64,000 nt of DNA, taken from positions 54,591 through 118,590 of the forward strand of contig QNGE01001737.1 in the NCBI GenBank assembly GCA_008508345.1, read 5' to 3'. Positions 59,901-64,000 of the stretch are shown here, piece after piece. The notes under the pieces were generated by a model, which saw only the letters and a list, made by a program, of their open reading frames with translations, had not been told where the DNA came from and searched no databases. This DNA is from Paragonimus westermani. Lineage: Eukaryota > Platyhelminthes > Trematoda > Plagiorchiida > Troglotrematidae. The position numbers were made by a program, and so were the translations under genes. Numbering within the stretch: position 1 is the stretch's first letter; every line of letters starts with the position of its first letter.

Positions 59901-61790
59901 GACATATTTATGGTGTACAGCAACCTACAAGCATTCTCGTATCAGAAGATCGAAAGAAAGTTACCAATACTAGTAATTAAGATAACTAAGCCACCAATGA
60001 GCAAAGAGACATTTCTGCTCATTCTGACTAGGTAACATCGTTTGCTCGATGAAGAGGGCGGTTTTGAACGAGAAAAGTGAATACTCTAAAAGTAGCAGAT
60101 CTGAAAAATGTCAAAATGCACAACAACCTGGTTCTCGATGAAACACACAGTTATCAAAATGCCTCAGCTAGACTTTTGGTGTATTTCGACCATTAATTTT
60201 TAAAGGGTTTCACGTTAACTTAAAATTAACTTACAATTCCTGTTTAGCACCACAGAACAGTCAAAACCGTATTGCGGATATACATCACTTGAGAGCAGCA
60301 TTGCTTTATTAAATCTCCAGCTGAGGACAACTTCCCAATACCACATAAATCATTATCATAGTCGTCACTGTAAAACACAACCAGAATTCGGTTACCCATA
60401 CAATATGGTTTTAACAATCGTGATTTGTCTTTTACCCTGAGACCTGATAAGTACAAACTTCACTGCAAGCAGTAGAACTAATGAAGCCTATAACATTTCC
60501 GTGCAAAACGCTCTGTGATCACTTTGGCACATGGAAACACGTACTTTGTGTGCTAATTTGAAGGAACAAAGGCCACAGCAACTGCTTTCACAGTGGTAAC
60601 ACAGCACATTGGTCTTGTTGTGATACTCGTAGGTCTCACTGAGCCTCGAGTTGCTTAGAACGGTTAGACTGTGTTGAGTATGAAATAAAAACCAACTGAT
60701 CGTTAGTAGATGACACGTAATTATGTAGGAGCCCTTTTCTTTCTAGCTTGTCATCGAACATCTTCCTATGACATGTATAAATGCAACCTTGTCAAATGTG
60801 TTCTTCCAAATAATCACTAGCCAACGTCTAAAGACGGATCTGCAAATATGCATCCGCAGCCGTCAGCATGTCACACACTTTGTATATGTCGGTAGACTAT
60901 GTTTGAGGGATTTATTGAGTTGTTGAAAGGCTACCTACGTACGCATCACCTTTCTGTTTGTAACTTGAAGTTGGTTATCGGCATCGTTCCAAAGAAACAC
61001 ACTTTCTTGTTCTCCCAACAGTATTTAAAGGAATTTTCTCAACAGACTAAATGAATCCTTCCATAAAGTCCATATGCAAACTATAAGTGAACAGGCGCTT
61101 CAAGATTATTCAACGACATTGCGAAATAAATGCATATGGATCACTGTTGAATATTCCGAAAGATGGGTTCATCAGTAGAGAGCAAAGGAACAGTCAACTT
61201 ACAGTGAATCTGTGGTGTTTTTAGTGCCGGATTTTCATTCACGTTCAGATCACGGACCATTCACTTACATAGCACGAAATCGTTGGCATGGCAGCAACCT
61301 ACGGATTACAGAGCTATTTGCTGTCGTCTGCACCTTCCACTATACTACTTGATGGTCATACGCGAACGAAACATTCGGCCAGTCGTCCATATCGTTGTCG
61401 CGGCTGATCGTTCGTGCGCGAGCAGTCTGCTTTGTATCACGTGCTTATTCAGTCGGGCTGCGTTGGCGCACGACTCCGCGCGTGATGTGACCGATTTGCC
61501 CAACGAAACCGTGTAAACCGGATTGAGGCCATGTGAGATACATTCAGCGCTCCGGGTGTACGATGGATAATACCACGTGACCTAGCTGGTGTGATCAGTT
61601 CTCACCCAAGTTTGTTGCAGTGTTGAAAGCATTTGTGACAAGTTTGTCATAGCGTACCAAGTGTGATTATTCCACACAACTGAACACCCACGACAGTAGG
61701 ACTGTACGATAATCCAACCCCACTGCTCAACTGTCAAGCTTCCCGTAAGCGAATATGTGCCATTCACTTTCTCTCTCGTGATCGGGGTTA
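56926..61790. other. non-coding, nothing recognised
   Basis: Nearly 5 kb of mixed-composition sequence. The longest frame (59324-59923, minus, 199 codons) has no motif or splice context that I can support. Confidence 0.4.
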
Positions 61791-61804
61791 CCCCCCCCCC
61801 CCCC
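61791..61804. repeat. poly-C tract
   Basis: Fourteen consecutive C residues. The only notable homopolymer G/C run in the window. Confidence 0.95.
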
Positions 61805-64000
61805 AAGTACAGGTTGCGTTCAGTACCGTTCCATTTTGAGGTCTGTGCCTGTCTTTCACTTGAAATGAGTTTGGAACGAAGCACACATTGGTGAGGAGGC
61901 ATGACGAAGGATGTGTAGCGGCGACATGGACAGTCGTATTTTACTAGGTATGCAACGTGCAGACATGTTTCAGGGGGTACTTGTAATAACAGGTAACTCC
62001 GGTGCGATCATAGATGTTGCTCGACGACTTTTAGAAGATGGGACAGAAGTGGTTCTTTCGCACTAGCTGAGGTAGATGAATCTTAGAATCTCGCTGATCG
62101 AAATCTATTAATCCGCTGAGATGCGCGCAGTAAAATTCGTAGATCCTCATGGGACGCTTAGTCAAAGTTTGGGAGAAGCCACTGCTGAACCATTTGGTAT
62201 GATCGCTCAGCTTAAACTACACTGACCGCAAAAGAACTTGATACACAGCTGCCACTGGGGACATTCACTTCTGGTCTTGCTTGCATTCATTTTAATCATG
62301 ATGTTCTGCCCACGAAGATACCCTCGATTCTATTAATTGTGTAGTATAGCAACTTATCTCCGAGTATCTTTACGTTACGGTTGGGTATGTAATTGAAAAG
62401 CCGTCCTATAATTGAGCTACATGTGGCACTTGCAGATCAAACACGTGTAGTCATGAGCAATACAGCGTTAGAGCGTAGTTGCTTCAGTGGTCCCTTACAG
62501 ACAAAGAATGACGGACAGTGCTTAAAATTGGTGAACTGTTTAAATGAAGAGGATCCAGAACAGAAAGCAGTGGAAGTTGTGAAGGGTTTGTCAAATACAG
62601 TTGAGGAAAAACCTGGGCACTGAACCGTACTTGCTGTAAGTGGTCATTTGAAGGTAATACACCGGAACAGCGGTTAGTTAGGTTATTTGTATATTTGAGG
62701 AGGCAGAATGCCCAATACAGACTAGTTTAATTGGCTGACACTTTTAAGAACGTCACAGTGTTACCAAAGAAAGGTAGTTGGGAGCTGGTGAGACGAGAAT
62801 ATGTTCGTTCGAAATCATCCACTGCAACGATAACTCGCTCGTCCTTCCGCGGCCGCGGCTATACTTGACGGACTCCACAACATTTCGTGTAGCTGCTCTG
62901 GTTGAAACATTTCCAACTCTTTGCTAAAATGTCCTGCTGAGAGTCACGAATGCTCGGTTACATACTACACAGTGAGCACAGGAAAATATATCCGTGATCG
63001 GAACGTTCCGACAGCAGTAGCCAAACGTCACTACCGGGTGATCGGTCTGTTCCTAGAACTCTTTTGCGAGTATTTTATGCTGGTGTAACAGCAATACGTT
63101 TACCCAAAACAGACTCCCATGGGTGATCGGCTTCGTCCAATTTTGGATTTGGCATGGTTGATATGGTGGTTTTCTACAGATCGTTACGATGTGCAAGTTG
63201 ATTTTGCGCCGGGTTTGGACGCATTGACGATGGACTCCATCAGTCTTAGGGTGGATCGATCATCACGCGCTATGACGACGGTCGTCGTGTTGGTTTTGTA
63301 TGTTAGAAACCCACTGCCTACAAGCCCAGTGTACCTTTTTTTCGAACTTGTTTAAAACAACATCTCAGCTAATATGAGTTGGATTAATCCTATTAACAAT
63401 ACATCAAAGTAAAACTATCTCAAGTTGATGGCGAGTGGGTCACGGATAGCACAACTACTAACTATGGTCTGTCAATGCGGTTGGTCCAAGCGTCAAACTG
63501 GCGCCAACTGTTTAGCCTGTCAGACTACAATTTTGGGTGGCTGACCTCCACATTTGAAACTTGGACTTTTAGCAGGCGTGTAGGCTGCAAAAAGTACATG
63601 TGAATAATGAATCACAATGGAATTGGTGTGGCGCTGCCCACACCCAGCTAGAGGGCAGCAAGCTGTTTTTTGCCAAGCCTGTTTTCCTTGTGGCTTTCGG
63701 GGCCTGAGGGTGACCGTGACATTTGGGGGGGAGGGGGATTGAACTGGTGACAGGCGACGCTTTATTTTAACATTGTGAGCTACAAAATAGATGGTCGTCC
63801 GCTTGTGAACTACTACTCTTGACTACTGAAGAGATCTCGTTACCAGCACCTCAAGTGATGTCTGGGCTGGTTCACGTACAACAGGATGAAAACCACAACA
63901 TTAATGATAAACGAAATCCTTTGCACCGCCAATGTGTAAGGTTATCAGCTTCAAGTATGAGTTTCCAACTACGATGCGGATCCACAGAACATACACGGTA
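61805..64000. other. non-coding, nothing recognised
   Basis: Short open frames on both strands, including 62393-62623 and 63119-63355 (plus), without recognisable domains or clear splice bounds. A retroelement origin is possible but was not shown. Confidence 0.35.

Noticed and set aside
59324..59923. 199-codon minus-strand open frame
   Set aside because: Long, but with no recognisable domain, splice bounds or repeat relatives in the window. Could be chance or an old retroelement.

Overview
The window reads as nuclear DNA of a multicellular animal, most likely a parasitic flatworm (digenean trematode). Coding information is split into short exons with GT-AG introns of hundreds to thousands of bases. 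The intervening DNA is full of degraded retroelements: Mag-like Gypsy, an APE-type (RTE/SR2-like) non-LTR element, an R2-superfamily element, and tRNA-derived SINEs. Two runs of N mark assembly gaps. The assignment to a trematode is an inference from the style of the repeats. No bacterial-type features, rRNA genes, functional tRNAs or CRISPR arrays were seen.

Layout. 1-655 is a truncated non-LTR reverse transcriptase. 853-5624 is a decayed Gypsy element with both LTRs and a 5-bp target duplication. About 7335-10140 (minus) is a decayed R2-superfamily element. 11156-14608 (plus) carries the last three exons of ADRM1/RPN13, the proteasomal ubiquitin receptor; its large intron holds a candidate antisense gene (minus, 12.8-13.7 kb) and a (TA)n tract with a gap. 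15.6-17.8 kb (minus) is an APE-type non-LTR element. 17.8-20.3 kb (plus) has unassigned coding-like exons. 20686-22626 is a young Gypsy element whose two outer ends are both U3 ends in inverted orientation, bounded by a 4-bp duplication.

24580-37184 (minus) is a GATA-type zinc-finger transcription factor built from at least six phase-compatible exons. It has a canonical C-finger and a strongly diverged N-finger, with roughly 300 residues between them. Its introns hold SINEs, a Gypsy integrase fragment, a 128-bp hairpin-ended insertion with a 15-bp target duplication, and microsatellites. Just upstream is an inverted pair of SINE copies around an assembly gap.

43355-51600 (plus) is a reconstructed gene of unknown function with a 39-nt microexon. 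A GC-rich, promoter-like stretch near 54.7 kb precedes a first exon on the minus strand. The rest of 37-64 kb is mostly non-coding with scattered SINEs.

ADRM1 and the GATA factor are the only confidently named host genes. Exon chains were built by eye from splice consensus and reading phase, so boundaries outside ADRM1 and the GATA fingers are provisional.
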